A stretch of DNA of 64,000 nucleotides from Actinoplanes sandaracinus (GCF_030009775.1 NZ_JASCTH010000035.1:1-64000); one strand, 5' to 3'. Counted from the first letter of the stretch, positions 1 through 9,184 are shown. The notes: generated from the sequence alone by a model not told the origin. A program made the numbers and translations.

Positions 1-94
1 ACCCGCGGGCGCGGGCCGTCGCCGGGTCGGCGCGATAGGTCAACCAGACGGCGAGGGCGTGCGCCGGCGGCTGGACGATGCCGGAGGTCGCCAC
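1..94 (-). other. Possible partial minus-strand coding segment at window edge
   Basis: Read on the minus strand from a GTG at 94 the segment is open to the window edge, and nearly every codon ends in G or C, as in the real genes here. It gives a protein-like stretch that includes PPAHALAVWLTYRADPATAR. No plus-strand frame gives normal codon usage over bases 1-95, and none resembles what precedes a PKS ketoreductase domain. I do not recognise the peptide. It may be the end of an oppositely oriented gene or an inverted fragment produced by rearrangement or assembly error. No ribosome binding site is obvious for the GTG. Confidence 0.35.
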
Positions 95-99
95 CGCCG

Positions 100-2346
100 G
101 TGCGGCCGGGCGGCGCCTATCTGATCACCGGTGGGTACGGCGGGCTCGGACTGCGGGTCGCGCAGTGGCTGGCGGCGGCCGGCGCCGGCCGGCTGGTGCT
201 GACCGGCCGGTCCGGACCCACCGCGAGCGCGGAACAGACCATCGACGCGCTACGACGTTCCGGCGTCGACGTGCGTGTGCTGCTCGGTGACCTCGCCGCC
301 GACGGCGTCGCCGCCCGGCTGGTCGACGCCGGCGGCGCTGACCTGGCCGGAGTCGTGCACGCGGCCGGAGTGTTGCGGGACGGCCTGGTGGGCCGGCTGG
401 ACGCCGGGGACCTGGCCGGAGTCTGGACGCCCAAGGCGCACGGCGCGTGGCGTCTGCACCGGGCAGTCGTGGCGGCGGGCGTGGAACTGGACTGGTGGGT
501 GACGTTCTCGTCGGCGGCCGCCCTGCTCGGCTCCCCCGGCCAGGCGGCCTACGCGACCGCGAACGCCTGGCTGGACGCCTTCGCCCGGTGGCAGCGTGCG
601 CACGGCGTGCCCGCGATCTCGATCAACTGGGGAACCTGGTCGGGGCTCGGCGGCGCCGCCGGGACGCGGCTGCCCGGGATGGACCCGATCGAGCCGGACG
701 AGGGCATCGCCACGCTGGCCGGGTTGCTCTCCCGCACCCCGGGCACGGCCGGGGCGCTGCATTTCGACCCGGCCGCCGCCCTGGCCGTCTTCCCGGAGGC
801 CGGCCGCCTGCCGTTCTTCAGCGCGGTGACCGGCGATGCCGCACCGCCCGCCGGGAAACCCGCCACACCGCCGCACTGGCCCGGCGCCGAACGGATCCGG
901 GCGCTGCCGCGGGCCGAGGCGGCGCGCGCCATCGGCGAACGGCTCGCCGCGCACGTCGTGGCCGTCCTCGGCACACCGCGGGCGCCCCGGCCGGACGAGC
1001 CTCTGGTGGACGCCGGCCTGGACTCGCTCGCCGCGATCCGGATCAAGAGCCTGGTCGAGATCGACCTCGGGACGCCGCTGCCCACCTCGGCGCTGGTGCG
1101 CGGCGCCACGCTCGCCGACCTGACGGCCGCGCTCACCGACGCGCTCGGTCCGGCGGACGGCACCTCACCGGCGGAGCGGCCCGAGGCCCCCGCGACCGCG
1201 GAAGCCGAGACGATGGGGGCCGCCCCACCGGCCTGCCGGCCCGATCTCCAGGAAGCCGCGGAAGCCGAGGTGGCGCGTGCCGCCGCAACGCCGGACGCCG
1301 AGGTCGCCGCGCGCGACGCGGCGGAGCGGGCCGCGGTCCGGCTCTTCGCGACCGTGCTCGACCGGGCCGTCGCGGGAATCGCCTGGCGGGCCGACGTCGC
1401 ACGGCCGGTGCTGGCCCGGATCGCCGACGCGGCCCGCGCCGAGTTTGGCGCCGACGTGGACCTCGCGGACCTGCTCGCCGATCCCACCCCGCGCACGCTC
1501 GCCGTCGCGCTGCGCGCGGCCGAGCAGGCCGAGGTCGGCGCCGGCCCGGTGCGCCCGCTGCGCGTCGCCGATACCGCGGCCGCGCCGCTGTTCCTGGCGC
1601 ATCCCGCCGGCGGCAGCACGTTCGTGTACCGGCAACTGGTCGACCGGCTCGGCCCGGCACTGTCCGTGTACGGGCTGGAGCGGTTCGCCTCCGGTGGCCC
1701 GGTGACCGAGCGCGCCACCCGGTACGCGGCGCTGATCCGCCGGGTCCGCCCCACCGGACCGTACCGGCTGGGTGGCTGGTCGTTCGGTGGTGTGCTCGCC
1801 TACGAGGCGGCCCGGCTGCTCGCCGCCGAGGGCGAGAAGGTGGAGGCGGTCGTGCTCATCGACTCCGGGCTGCCGGTGCCGATGCCCGCCGAACAGGCCG
1901 CCCACCTGCTCACCGAGCGGTTGCTGGGATTCCTGACCTACCTGCGGGAGACCTACCGGGCGCCCGTCGACGTGGCGCCCGGCCGGCTGCGCGGGCTGAC
2001 CGCGGACGAGCAGTTCGAGGTGGTCCTCGCGGAGATGTCCCGCGCCGGGGTGACCGACCGGCTGCCGCCGGCCGTGCTGCGCCATCAGATCGACTCGCAC
2101 TCCGACACCCGGGCGCTCGACGAGTACCGGCCCGGCCCGTACGACGGGCCGGTGACGCTGTACCGCTGCACCGAGGCGACGCCGTGGGCGGTCAGCGACC
2201 CCCGGTACGAGCACTCGGACGCCGCCCGAGGCTGGGACCGCTGGTGCGCCGACCTGCGCATCGTGCCGGTGACCGGGCACCACCTGAACCTCCTCGACCC
2301 GCCCGCGGTGGACACGATCGCGGCGGACCTGCGCCGGCTGCTGTGA
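100..2346 (+). CDS. Modular type I polyketide synthase, C-terminal part (KR-ACP-degenerate carrier-TE)
   Basis: C-terminal portion of a polyketide synthase that reduces the beta-keto group and releases the chain. Residues 1-260 (from the GTG at 100) are a ketoreductase: nucleotide-binding TGGYGGLG, catalytic Ser137/138, Tyr151 (AAYATANA) and Asn155, with VLRD at the LDD-motif position. An acyl carrier protein follows with its phosphopantetheine serine in LDSL (Ser309). Residues about 410-480 align with a second carrier domain (AEFGADVDL...PTPRTLA) whose DSL is replaced by RPV, so it should be unable to carry a chain. The end is a type I thioesterase: GWSFGG (Ser561) and the late histidine pair 727-728 (VTGHH). 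A complete module would start with KS and AT; these are missing. The frame stays open to base 1 but is not coding-like before about 100, so the 5' end is truncated, rearranged or misassembled. Confidence 0.88.
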   Translation: MRPGGAYLITGGYGGLGLRVAQWLAAAGAGRLVLTGRSGPTASAEQTIDALRRSGVDVRVLLGDLAADGVAARLVDAGGADLAGVVHAAGVLRDGLVGRLDAGDLAGVWTPKAHGAWRLHRAVVAAGVELDWWVTFSSAAALLGSPGQAAYATANAWLDAFARWQRAHGVPAISINWGTWSGLGGAAGTRLPGMDPIEPDEGIATLAGLLSRTPGTAGALHFDPAAALAVFPEAGRLPFFSAVTGDAAPPAGKPATPPHWPGAERIRALPRAEAARAIGERLAAHVVAVLGTPRAPRPDEPLVDAGLDSLAAIRIKSLVEIDLGTPLPTSALVRGATLADLTAALTDALGPADGTSPAERPEAPATAEAETMGAAPPACRPDLQEAAEAEVARAAATPDAEVAARDAAERAAVRLFATVLDRAVAGIAWRADVARPVLARIADAARAEFGADVDLADLLADPTPRTLAVALRAAEQAEVGAGPVRPLRVADTAAAPLFLAHPAGGSTFVYRQLVDRLGPALSVYGLERFASGGPVTERATRYAALIRRVRPTGPYRLGGWSFGGVLAYEAARLLAAEGEKVEAVVLIDSGLPVPMPAEQAAHLLTERLLGFLTYLRETYRAPVDVAPGRLRGLTADEQFEVVLAEMSRAGVTDRLPPAVLRHQIDSHSDTRALDEYRPGPYDGPVTLYRCTEATPWAVSDPRYEHSDAARGWDRWCADLRIVPVTGHHLNLLDPPAVDTIAADLRRLL

Positions 2347-2377
2347 CCGGCGTTCCGCATCGAGTAAGGAGTCGCAC

Positions 2378-3724
2378 ATGTCGGAACTCGCCGAAGCCGT
2401 GCTGGCCGACGCTTCAGCGGCGGAGTTGCTCGCCTGCCCGGTGCCGTCACGGATCCGGGCCGCACACCTGCGCCGGACGGACGTCGACATCTTCGCCGGC
2501 GCCGAGGACCGGGACGTACGCCGTTCCCTGCACGTGGGCGAGGTGCCGATGCCGGAGCTCGCCCCGGACGAGGTGCTGATCGCGGTGCTGGCCGCCGGCA
2601 TCAACTTCAACACGGTCTGGTCGGCGACCTTCCTGCCGGTGCCGACCTTCTCGTTCCTCGCCCGGATGGGACGCCAGGACCGCTGGGGCAGCCGGCACGA
2701 CCAGCCGTACCACGTCATCGGGTCGGACGCGGCGGGCGTGGTGGTGCGGGTGGGATCGGGTGTGCGGCGGTGGTCGGTCGGCGAGCGGGTGGTGGTGGCG
2801 CCGGCCTACGTCGACAGCGAGGATCCGGTCACCCATCAGGACGCGATGACCGGGGACCAGCGGGCCTGGGGGTTCGAGACGAACTTCGGCGGGCTGGCCG
2901 ACTTCGCCGTCGTCAAGGCGAGCCAGCTGCTGCCCAAGCCGGAGCATCTGACGTGGGAGGAGGCGGCCGGCAACACGCTGTGCGCCGCGACCGCGTACCG
3001 GATGCTCGTGAGCCCGCGCGGCGCCCGGATGAAGCAGGGCGACGTGGTCCTGATCTGGGGCGCCGCCGGCGGCCTCGGGGGTTTCGCGGTGCAGCTCGTG
3101 CTCGCCGGCGGTGGGATCCCGGTCGCCGTCGTGGGGTCGCAGGCGAAGGCCGAGCTGTTGGGCCGGCTCGGCTGCCGGAACGTGATCGACCGGGCCGCTC
3201 TGCCGATGGGCCCGGACGGGATGCGTGATCCGGCTACCTGGCGGGCGCTGGGCAAGCAGATCCGCGCCCTGGTCGGGGAGGATCCGCACATCGTCTTCGA
3301 GTACACCGGCGCGGAGACCTTCGGCGCCTCCGTGTACCTGGCCCGCACCGGCGGAACGGTGGTGACGTGCGGATCCAGCAGCGGCTACGAGCACCAGTAC
3401 GACAACCGCTACCTGTGGATGCGGCTCAAGCGCATCGTGGGCAGCCACGGCGCCAACTATCAGGAGGCGTGGGAGGTCAACCGGCTGTTCAGCCTCGGCA
3501 CGCTGATTCCCACGCTGTCTCGGGTGTACCCGCTCGACCAGGCCGCCGAGGCGACCCGGGCGGTCCAGCTCAACGAGCACGTGGGCAAGGTCGGCGTGCT
3601 GTGCCTGGCGCCGGAGCCGGGGCTGGGCGTCACCGATCCGGTCCGTCGGGCTCAGGCCGGTGAGGACCGGCTGCGGTTGTTCCGCGAGGCCGGGCAGCCG
3701 CTCGTGCCCCACGCGGTCGGTTGA
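2378..3724 (+). CDS. ccr: Crotonyl-CoA carboxylase/reductase
   Basis: Reductive carboxylation of an alpha,beta-unsaturated acyl-CoA with NADPH and CO2, giving ethylmalonyl-CoA or another alkylmalonyl-CoA extender. The 448 residues match the family length. An N-terminal GroES-like fold is followed by a Rossmann domain with GAAGGLGGFAVQL. The residues reported to hold CO2 in Kitasatospora Ccr have visible counterparts: Asn78 (INFNTVW), Phe166-Glu167 (GFETNFGG) and His357 (GSHGANY), so carboxylation rather than simple reduction is expected. ATG at 2378 has AAGGAG about 8 bases upstream. It lies 31 bases after the PKS and overlaps the exporter gene by 4 bases, so it probably feeds an unusual extender unit to the PKS. 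The ethylmalonyl-CoA pathway of primary metabolism is the alternative role, less likely in this context. Confidence 0.93.
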   Translation: MSELAEAVLADASAAELLACPVPSRIRAAHLRRTDVDIFAGAEDRDVRRSLHVGEVPMPELAPDEVLIAVLAAGINFNTVWSATFLPVPTFSFLARMGRQDRWGSRHDQPYHVIGSDAAGVVVRVGSGVRRWSVGERVVVAPAYVDSEDPVTHQDAMTGDQRAWGFETNFGGLADFAVVKASQLLPKPEHLTWEEAAGNTLCAATAYRMLVSPRGARMKQGDVVLIWGAAGGLGGFAVQLVLAGGGIPVAVVGSQAKAELLGRLGCRNVIDRAALPMGPDGMRDPATWRALGKQIRALVGEDPHIVFEYTGAETFGASVYLARTGGTVVTCGSSSGYEHQYDNRYLWMRLKRIVGSHGANYQEAWEVNRLFSLGTLIPTLSRVYPLDQAAEATRAVQLNEHVGKVGVLCLAPEPGLGVTDPVRRAQAGEDRLRLFREAGQPLVPHAVG

Positions 3725-5151
3725 GCCGGCGCTCGCGGGCGGTCCTCGCCGTCGTGGTGGCGACCGCGTTCCTCACCATGCTCGACAACACGGTGGTCAC
3801 GGTCGCCGCGCCGTCGATCGCCCGCGACCTCGGGGTCGGCCTGGCCGCGCTGGAGTGGGTGGCGACCGGCTACATGCTGCCCTACGCGGGCCTGCTGCTG
3901 GCCGGTGGCCGGCTCACCGACCGGTACGGCACCCGCCGGATGCTGCTGGCCGGGCTCGGTGTGTTCACCGCCGCGTCGCTGGCGGCCGGCCTGACCGGAC
4001 AGCTGATCGGGCTGCTCGTGGCCCGCGCCGTGCAGGGCGCCGGCGCCGCCCTGCTGGTGCCGGCGACCCTCGCCGCCGTGGCGGCGGCCGGCGACCGGGA
4101 GCGCCTGCGCGGCGCGGCGGCGTGGACGGTCTCGGGCGCTGTCGCGCTCGCGGCCGGGCCGGTCGTGGGCGGCCTGCTCAGCGAGCACCTGCACTGGTCG
4201 TGGATCTTCCTGCTCAACGTGCCGGCCGGACTGGCCGCGCTGGTCACCGTGTGGTGCGCGGTGCCCGCGGGGATCCGGCGGCACGGGGTCACGCTGGGCC
4301 TGCCCGGGGTCTGCACGGCCACGTTCGCGCTGACCGCCGTGACGTTCGCGCTGACGAGCGGTGCCGGGTACGCGGTGGCGGCGGCGGTCGCCGGGGCGGC
4401 CGTCTTCGTGCTCGTCGAGCGGCGCAGCCGGGATCCGCTGCTCGGCGCCGGGCTGTTCGCCGCCCGCGCCTACCGGGGCGGGGTGGCCGTGCAGGTGCTG
4501 TGGGGGCTGGGCGTCAACGGCGTGTTCTTCTACACCGCCATGTACCTGCAGGACGTCCGCGGTTTCCGGCCCGCCGCGGCGGGACTGGCCTTCCTGCCGG
4601 TGGCGGCGGCGGTCGCCCTGGGTGCGCCACTCGCGCCGGCGCTCGTTCGACGGCTCGGCGTGCGGCGGACGGTGACGGCGGGTCTGCTCGTGGTCGGCGC
4701 CGGGATCGGCGTGGTGGCGGTGGGCAGCGCCGACACGCCCGTCCTGCTGGCCGCGCTGGCCGCGGTCGGGTTCGGTTCGGCCCTGACCGTTCCGCTGGCC
4801 GCCGTGGTGCTGGCCGCCGCGCCGCCCGATCGCGCCGGGATGGCGGGCGGGGTCTTCGCCGTGGCCCGGGAACTCTCCGGGGTGCTCGGCATCGCCGGCG
4901 TCGGGGTGGTGGTGATCACCCGTGGCGATCTCGCCGGTGGGTACCGGCTGGGCCTGATCGCCGCCGCCGTCCTGGTCTGCGTGGGGGCGCTGATCGGCGC
5001 CCGGACCCAGCCGGGTCCGGGCGCCGACGTCGCGTCAGCCGAGCGAGGCGACCAGTCCGGGCCAGGTGGCGTGCAGCTCCCGCTGCCAGTACGGCCAGGA
5101 ATGGGTGCCGTTGCCGTAGACGTTGACGGTGGCCGGGATACGGGCGAGTAG
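3721..5151 (+). CDS. MFS drug exporter, DHA2-like
   Basis: Proton-driven efflux protein with many hydrophobic helices, opening with the motif LDNTVVTVAAPSIARDLG typical of 14-helix DHA2 drug exporters and the loop GGRLTDRYGTRRML between helices 2 and 3. The start is a TTG that overlaps the ccr stop (TTGA), indicating translational coupling; probable job is export of the polyketide. The last roughly 40 codons run antisense through the 3' end of the esterase gene and have non-membrane, low-complexity sequence; no in-frame stop occurs before 5149. The family member is 476 residues long, within the usual range. Substrate is unknown. Confidence 0.85.
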   Translation: MSRRSRAVLAVVVATAFLTMLDNTVVTVAAPSIARDLGVGLAALEWVATGYMLPYAGLLLAGGRLTDRYGTRRMLLAGLGVFTAASLAAGLTGQLIGLLVARAVQGAGAALLVPATLAAVAAAGDRERLRGAAAWTVSGAVALAAGPVVGGLLSEHLHWSWIFLLNVPAGLAALVTVWCAVPAGIRRHGVTLGLPGVCTATFALTAVTFALTSGAGYAVAAAVAGAAVFVLVERRSRDPLLGAGLFAARAYRGGVAVQVLWGLGVNGVFFYTAMYLQDVRGFRPAAAGLAFLPVAAAVALGAPLAPALVRRLGVRRTVTAGLLVVGAGIGVVAVGSADTPVLLAALAAVGFGSALTVPLAAVVLAAAPPDRAGMAGGVFAVARELSGVLGIAGVGVVVITRGDLAGGYRLGLIAAAVLVCVGALIGARTQPGPGADVASAERGDQSGPGGVQLPLPVRPGMGAVAVDVDGGRDTGE

Positions 5152-5997
5152 CAGCCGCCGCGCCATCGCGCGGGTGTTCACCCCGACCGGGATCTCACCG
5201 AACTGCACCGGGCTCCAGAAGCCGTTCGGGTCGAGATCGCCCGGCAGCCCGGTGCTGCCGCTGGAGAGGTAGACGCCGGCGCCGCGCAGGTTCGGGGCCA
5301 GGTCGAGCGGGTTGTGCCGGCGCCAGTTGCCGGCCTGCAGTATCGGTGAGCCCCACATCGCGGTGGGGTCGTCACCGTTGTCGGACGCGGTCTTGTACAG
5401 CACGGCCCGCAGCAGCGGGTCGAACAGGTTCAGCGGGGCGCTGTACGCCGCCACGTACCGGAACGTGCCCGGATGCCGGCCCGCGTACATGACGGCTCCG
5501 GTCCCGCCGGACGAGATGCCGGCCACGGCCCGGGCGGCGCCGGCCCGGTATTCGGAGCGCAGGAGGTTCCACAGCTCGGTGAGGTGGAACGTCTCCCACA
5601 GACCGGCGTTGGGGCCGCCGTCGGGGCGGTACCAGTCGGTGTAGTTGGCGTCGCGTCCCGCCTCGGGCATGACGATCAGCGCCGCCGTGGTGGCGCTCAA
5701 CTGCTCGATGTCGGTCTCGCGGGTCCACGAGGTGTAGTCGTCGTTGCCGCCGTGCAGCAGGTACACCACCGGCCACGTGCGCGTCGCGGTACGGGACCAG
5801 CCCGCCGGCATGAGCACGCGTACCGGGAGGTCCCGTCCGTTGGCCGGCGAGCGGACGGTGAGATCGACCGTGCGGGAGTCGAGCCAGCGTTCGCCGACCA
5901 CCGATGCCGGGGCGGCGGCCCGGGCCGGGCCGTCCACGATCGCCGCGCCCCCCGCGACGAGCAGCGCGGCGAGCATGAGTCTGAGATATCGGGACAT
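5035..5997 (-). CDS. Secreted esterase, antigen 85/esterase-D-like alpha/beta hydrolase
   Basis: Hydrolase of the PF00756 (putative esterase) type, 320 residues, predicted exported: an N-terminal hydrophobic stretch after MSRYLRLM ends in PARAAA, a plausible signal-peptidase site. The nucleophile elbow is GISSGG, following the oxyanion region VVYLLHGGNDD; a late NGTHSWPYW supplies the histidine. Its ATG overlaps the stop of the upstream lipase gene (ATGA), so the two are translated together. Substrate unknown; family members include mycolyltransferases and feruloyl/S-formylglutathione esterases, and I see nothing that picks one. Confidence 0.83.
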   Translation of the reverse strand: MSRYLRLMLAALLVAGGAAIVDGPARAAAPASVVGERWLDSRTVDLTVRSPANGRDLPVRVLMPAGWSRTATRTWPVVYLLHGGNDDYTSWTRETDIEQLSATTAALIVMPEAGRDANYTDWYRPDGGPNAGLWETFHLTELWNLLRSEYRAGAARAVAGISSGGTGAVMYAGRHPGTFRYVAAYSAPLNLFDPLLRAVLYKTASDNGDDPTAMWGSPILQAGNWRRHNPLDLAPNLRGAGVYLSSGSTGLPGDLDPNGFWSPVQFGEIPVGVNTRAMARRLLLARIPATVNVYGNGTHSWPYWQRELHATWPGLVASLG

Positions 5998-7274
5998 CAG
6001 CAGTTTCCCGTCGCCGGCCGGCCCGCGAAGCGGTCGGTGAACCAGGCGACCACGTCGCCGATGGCCTGACCGTCGGCCAGCAGGTGGCCGGTCAGGTATT
6101 TCCGCTGCCGGGTCGTGATCCCGGCCCGGCAGTACGCGGTGCGCACCGCCTCCTCGACCTGTGTGGGGATCACCTCATCCAGCAGCCCGTGGTACTGCAG
6201 CACGGGGAAGCCGATCCGGTACCGCGCGCCGGACGCCGCCGTTCCCACGCCCACGCCGAGCTTCTGCGCGTCCAGGACCGCGCCCCAGGTGACGCCGTCC
6301 GGCCCGGCCAGCCGGTAGAATTCCTCGGGGCTCAGGCCGCCGGTGGTCAGGCTCTCGCTCCGGGCGCCGGCGCCCCGGGCGACCGTGCCGACGAGACAGA
6401 GAGTCTTGAGGTCGGCTATCAACCGCCGGCCCTGCTCGTTCATCAACGCGTCGAACGGCAGGTTCGGGTAGGCGGCGTGCAGCCCGATGGTGGCGTCCAC
6501 GCTGAAGCCGGCGAACGCACCGCCGTCGGAGGCCTTCGCGACCTCCTTCAGGTCCGCGGGAACGCCGCCGGCGGCGGCGCCGGCCAGATTCAGTTCGGGG
6601 GCGTACGTGGCAGCCAGCTGCGCCGACCACAACGACGCCGCGCCGCCCTGCGAGTAGCCCCAGACGCCCACCTTGGCACCGGTGCTCAGACCGGAACCGG
6701 GCACCTGGAACGCCGCCCGTACCACGTCGAGCATGGCGTGTGCCGCGTTGTGGCCGGCCATGTAGGTGTGCGTCCGCCCGGTCAGATAGCCGACGTCGTC
6801 GGTGGCCGCCACCGCCCAGCCGGCCCGCAGGAGCCCCGCGACCTGGTCGCCCTCGTACTCGTCCTGGTATGCCCCGGCGAGCTGCTTGGAGAAGGCGCAC
6901 TGCGAGCCGAGCCCGAGCGTGCCGAAGTGGTAGGAGACGACGGGCCGGGCGCCCGGCCCGGTCCAGGGTGCGGTGGGCCCCCCGCCCAGGCCGGACACCC
7001 CGCCCCGGCGCCCCGGCACAACCCGGGAGGCGTACTGCACCCGCCATGCCTTCATCGCGATGTCGCCGGGCACCTCGGGCAGGCCGGTCGGGCGACAGGC
7101 CAGCACGGTTCCCGGCGCCGCGGCGACCGACGCCGGCGGGGTGTAGATCGCACTCTCCGGCGCGGTGCACGCCACACTCGCCGCCGTGGCCGATCCCGGC
7201 GCGACGGCCACGGCCACACCGGCGAGGCCGGTGCAGAGCGCGGCCAGCGCCGGTATCACTGATCTTCGCCTCAT
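5997..7274 (-). CDS. Secreted lipase (LIP family)
   Basis: Secretory lipase of the PF03583 family, which hydrolyses triacylglycerols or related esters outside the cell. The preferred ATG at 7274 has GGGAGGAC a few bases upstream and opens a clear signal peptide (MRRRSVIPALAALCTG...ATA); a more upstream in-frame ATG at 7343 would add 23 residues that spoil it. The nucleophile elbow is GYSQGG (VGVWGYSQGGAA), the acid lies near QYHGLLDEVIP, and the histidine near LTGHL. First gene of a two-gene operon with the esterase. The conserved cysteines (CTAPES, LACRP, QCAF, TLCLVG, YCRAG) fit an extracytoplasmic disulfide-bonded enzyme. Confidence 0.87.
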   Translation of the reverse strand: MRRRSVIPALAALCTGLAGVAVAVAPGSATAASVACTAPESAIYTPPASVAAAPGTVLACRPTGLPEVPGDIAMKAWRVQYASRVVPGRRGGVSGLGGGPTAPWTGPGARPVVSYHFGTLGLGSQCAFSKQLAGAYQDEYEGDQVAGLLRAGWAVAATDDVGYLTGRTHTYMAGHNAAHAMLDVVRAAFQVPGSGLSTGAKVGVWGYSQGGAASLWSAQLAATYAPELNLAGAAAGGVPADLKEVAKASDGGAFAGFSVDATIGLHAAYPNLPFDALMNEQGRRLIADLKTLCLVGTVARGAGARSESLTTGGLSPEEFYRLAGPDGVTWGAVLDAQKLGVGVGTAASGARYRIGFPVLQYHGLLDEVIPTQVEEAVRTAYCRAGITTRQRKYLTGHLLADGQAIGDVVAWFTDRFAGRPATGNC

Positions 7275-7444
7275 GGGGTCCTCCCGTCCGGCCGCCCCTG
7301 ACGACCGGCGGCATGACGCAAGACTGGAGGGCGAAACCATCACGATCTACGCTGCTGGTTGACAATCCGGCGCCCGCAGACGCGCACCGGCGGTGGCAGC
7401 GCGGCCCGCCGGCGATCCGGTACGGTCCCGGACTCCCCCGGCCG

Positions 7445-9184
7445 TCACGCGTACATCAGGTGCAGGGTCATGCCGGCGTCGGCGTGCGGCAGGTTGTGGC
7501 AGTGGTTGGCCCACATTCCGGGGTTGTCGGCGTGGAACGCCACCTCCCAGACCTCGCCGGGCCGCACGTCGAAGGAGTCCAGCCACAACGGGCTGCCGGT
7601 CGACGGTGTGCCGTCGCGGGACAGGACCAGCACGTGGTGCCCGTGCAGGTGCCACGGGTGCACCACCAGCGACCGGTTGACGATCCTCAACTTGACGACC
7701 GCGCCGTGGCGTACGACCTGCGGCGGGATGTCCGGGTCGGCGGCGCCGTTGACGGTGTGGGCGTACCGCGGGAGCAGGCCGCGCAGGTCGAGGCCGCGAT
7801 CCAGCACCAGCGTGAGCTCCTGGTCGAACCGGGACCACGGCGCCGGCGTCGCGGCGCCGTAACCGAGCGGATCCAGGACCGGCCATCCGCTGGTGACCGC
7901 GGTGACCGGACCGGTCGACCAGACGGCCCGGCCGTCGACGGAGAGCGCCACCGGCGTGGCGGGTGCAGAGAAGGCCAGGTCGTAACGCCCACCGGCCGGG
8001 ATCAGCACGGCGGTGTCCGCCAGCGGCGGCGGGTCACGCAGGTCGGCCCCGTCGATCGCGACGACCCGGAACGAGGCGCCGGCCAGGGCGTACCGATGCG
8101 TGGTGCTGTCGGTGTTGATCAGCCGCAGCCGGACCGGCTCGCCCGCGCGGACCTGCGCCACGCTGGGCGCCGGCAGCGGATGCCCGGCGAGAGCGTGGAC
8201 CGGAACCGTCACGTCCACGCCGGTCACCGGCCCGGGATGGACCACGAGCACGCCGTGGAGTCCCATCCGGACTCCGAGGTCCGAGGCCGCGTGAGTGTGG
8301 TACCAGTAGGTGCCGGCCTGATCGGCGTGGAACCGGTAGACGAACTCCTGGCCGGGCAGCACCGCCGCCTGCGTCACGCCGGGCACCCCGTCCTGGCTGT
8401 TCGGCACGTCGTAACCGTGCCAGTGCAGCGTGACGCCACGATCGATGTCCTGGTTGCGCAGCGTCACCTCCAGGACGTCGCCGACCGTCGCGGTGAGCTG
8501 CGGGCCGGGCACCTGGCCGTTGAACGCCCAGGCCGCGACGTCCCGGCCGTTCGCCGTCACGACGGCCGATGCGGCCGTCAGGGTGAAGCGCTTGGTCGGC
8601 GCGCCGACGGTGGGCTCGTCGCGATGGCCATGAGCATGGGGTACGCCGGGGGCGGCGCCCGTGGTGACGGCCAGGCCGGTGCCGGTCACCAGCGCCGCGA
8701 GCGACACGACGACGGCCGCGCGCGCCACGGTGCGGGACGGGCGCGCGCCGAGGAACCGCCACGTGACCGCGGTGGCGGCGGCCACCCCGGCGACCGCCAG
8801 CAGCGCCGCGCCCGCCGACACCGGGTAGCCGTGCAGGACCGTCACGAGCAGGGCGGCGGTGTGGGCGTACCCGGCGAACAGTAGCGCGACCGCGGCCGGG
8901 CGGATGTCGGCCGGCGGCCGCACCAGCCGCGGGCCGGCGACGAGCACCGCCGCGAGCGACAGCGGGGCGGCGATGATGACCTTCTCCGCCGCGAACCACC
9001 AGCCGGCACGGGCCAGCGCGATGGTCGTGGCCGCACGGGCCAGGGTGGCGAGCAGCGCGGCGGCGCCCACACCCAGCGCGAGCCGCCGCCGGCCGGTGGC
9101 GGCCGCGGCGCCGCCGCCCAGCCATCCGGCGGCCGCGAGGACCGCGACGACGAGATCGAGCGCGAGCACCGAACCGGTGGTCAT
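7445..9184 (-). CDS. Membrane-anchored multicopper oxidase
   Basis: 579 residues. The first about 175 residues carry several hydrophobic helices, followed by a two/three-cupredoxin multicopper oxidase exposed outside the membrane. Copper ligands are visible: HWHG near residue 250, YWYHTH near 293, HPWHLHGH near 508 and HCHNLPHADAGM near 561, i.e. the full type 1, 2 and 3 set, so oxidation of a substrate or Cu(I) with reduction of O2 is expected. The ATG at 9184 overlaps the stop of the upstream small membrane protein (ATGA); in-frame upstream starts would add basic, non-membrane sequence. Last gene of an operon with an AhpD-like protein. Copper tolerance or phenol/metal oxidation are the likely roles. 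Confidence 0.87.
   Translation of the reverse strand: MTTGSVLALDLVVAVLAAAGWLGGGAAAATGRRRLALGVGAAALLATLARAATTIALARAGWWFAAEKVIIAAPLSLAAVLVAGPRLVRPPADIRPAAVALLFAGYAHTAALLVTVLHGYPVSAGAALLAVAGVAAATAVTWRFLGARPSRTVARAAVVVSLAALVTGTGLAVTTGAAPGVPHAHGHRDEPTVGAPTKRFTLTAASAVVTANGRDVAAWAFNGQVPGPQLTATVGDVLEVTLRNQDIDRGVTLHWHGYDVPNSQDGVPGVTQAAVLPGQEFVYRFHADQAGTYWYHTHAASDLGVRMGLHGVLVVHPGPVTGVDVTVPVHALAGHPLPAPSVAQVRAGEPVRLRLINTDSTTHRYALAGASFRVVAIDGADLRDPPPLADTAVLIPAGGRYDLAFSAPATPVALSVDGRAVWSTGPVTAVTSGWPVLDPLGYGAATPAPWSRFDQELTLVLDRGLDLRGLLPRYAHTVNGAADPDIPPQVVRHGAVVKLRIVNRSLVVHPWHLHGHHVLVLSRDGTPSTGSPLWLDSFDVRPGEVWEVAFHADNPGMWANHCHNLPHADAGMTLHLMYA

Noticed and set aside
6084..7262. Plus-strand open frame of nearly 400 codons
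   Set aside because: Antisense to the secreted lipase, whose signal peptide, motifs and ribosome site are clear.
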